Source: Porphyromonadaceae bacterium
Lineage (GTDB): Bacteria > Bacteroidota > Bacteroidia > Bacteroidales > UBA11471
Assembly: GCA_021199145.1 (NCBI GenBank)
Contig: JAJQIP010000202.1
Location: 1-6,402 of the forward strand
Direction: 5' to 3'
Length of the DNA: 6,402 bases
Part shown: one piece after another, positions 6,344-6,402 of the stretch
Layout of the letters: each line of letters starts with the position of its first letter
Numbering within the stretch: the first letter of the stretch is position 1
Notes under the pieces: generated by a model
Told to the model about the DNA's origin: nothing
Databases searched by the model: none
Seen by the model: the letters and a program-made list of their open reading frames with translations, nothing else
Made by a program: the position numbers and the translations under genes

Positions 6344-6402
6344 GCCCAGATGGCGGAATCGGTAGACGCGCTGGTCTCAAACACCAGTGGATTCACTTCC
6401 AT
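6344..6402 (+). tRNA. tRNA-Leu (anticodon CAA), 3' part beyond the window
   Basis: The acceptor 5' strand is GCCCAGA (6344-6350), followed by T8 and G9. The D arm has stem GCG/CGC (6353-6355 with 6367-6369) and a loop containing GGTAGA. The anticodon stem CTGGT/ACCAG (6371-6375 with 6383-6387) encloses the 7-nt loop CTCAAAC, giving anticodon CAA at 6378-6380, which reads UUG leucine codons. A class II variable arm follows, with stem TGGA/TCCA (6388-6391 with 6398-6401), as expected for leucine tRNA. The T arm, the 3' acceptor strand and any encoded CCA are outside the window. It is presumably a separate transcription unit from the lyases. Confidence 0.95.

Noticed and set aside
6344..6402. 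tRNA-Leu as an integration (attachment) site for a mobile element
   Set aside because: No integrase, direct repeat of the tRNA end or cargo genes are visible, and the tRNA 3' end, where such sites usually lie, is outside the window.

Overview
The window reads as a piece of a Bacteroidota (probably Bacteroidales) chromosome. Three promoter elements match the Bacteroidota housekeeping -7 consensus TAnnTTTG. No Shine-Dalgarno-like sequence precedes either start codon. Both proteins end in a type IX secretion system (T9SS) type A sorting domain, a system confined to that phylum. The coding DNA is moderately GC-rich by eye. I cannot name the genus from the sequence.

Layout: bases 12-19 hold a promoter -7 box for the first gene; its -33 box lies outside the window. 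Bases 50-3121 encode a secreted multidomain rhamnogalacturonan lyase of family PL11 (YesW/YesX type). Bases 3122-3215 are a 94-bp spacer with a hairpin, a complete promoter and a perfect 14-bp palindrome fitted between the -33 and -7 boxes. Bases 3216-6251 encode a second, paralogous PL11 lyase with the same domain order. Bases 6252-6343 are a 92-bp spacer with two small hairpins and a strong tRNA-type promoter. From 6344 to the window end is a tRNA-Leu(CAA) gene, cut by the window edge.

Both lyases share one architecture: signal peptide, N-terminal beta domain, PL11 beta-propeller with calcium-type Asp-rich loops, an Ig-like module, a LamG/concanavalin-like module and a T9SS sorting domain. 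The expected role is secretion through the outer membrane and cleavage of the rhamnogalacturonan I backbone of pectin at or near the cell surface. The pair looks like a tandem duplication. The catalytic part is strongly conserved, down to identical DNA tracts of 32-33 bp, while the Ig-like, LamG and sorting modules have drifted much further. The copies also differ near the predicted substrate cleft: a loop about 15 residues longer, and NSTK in place of NGTK in the second copy. This suggests two enzymes with related but not identical specificity or mode of action.

I found no mobile element, CRISPR array or unknown multi-gene system. Both genes belong to a well-known family; the noteworthy points are the divergence between copies and the promoter structures.
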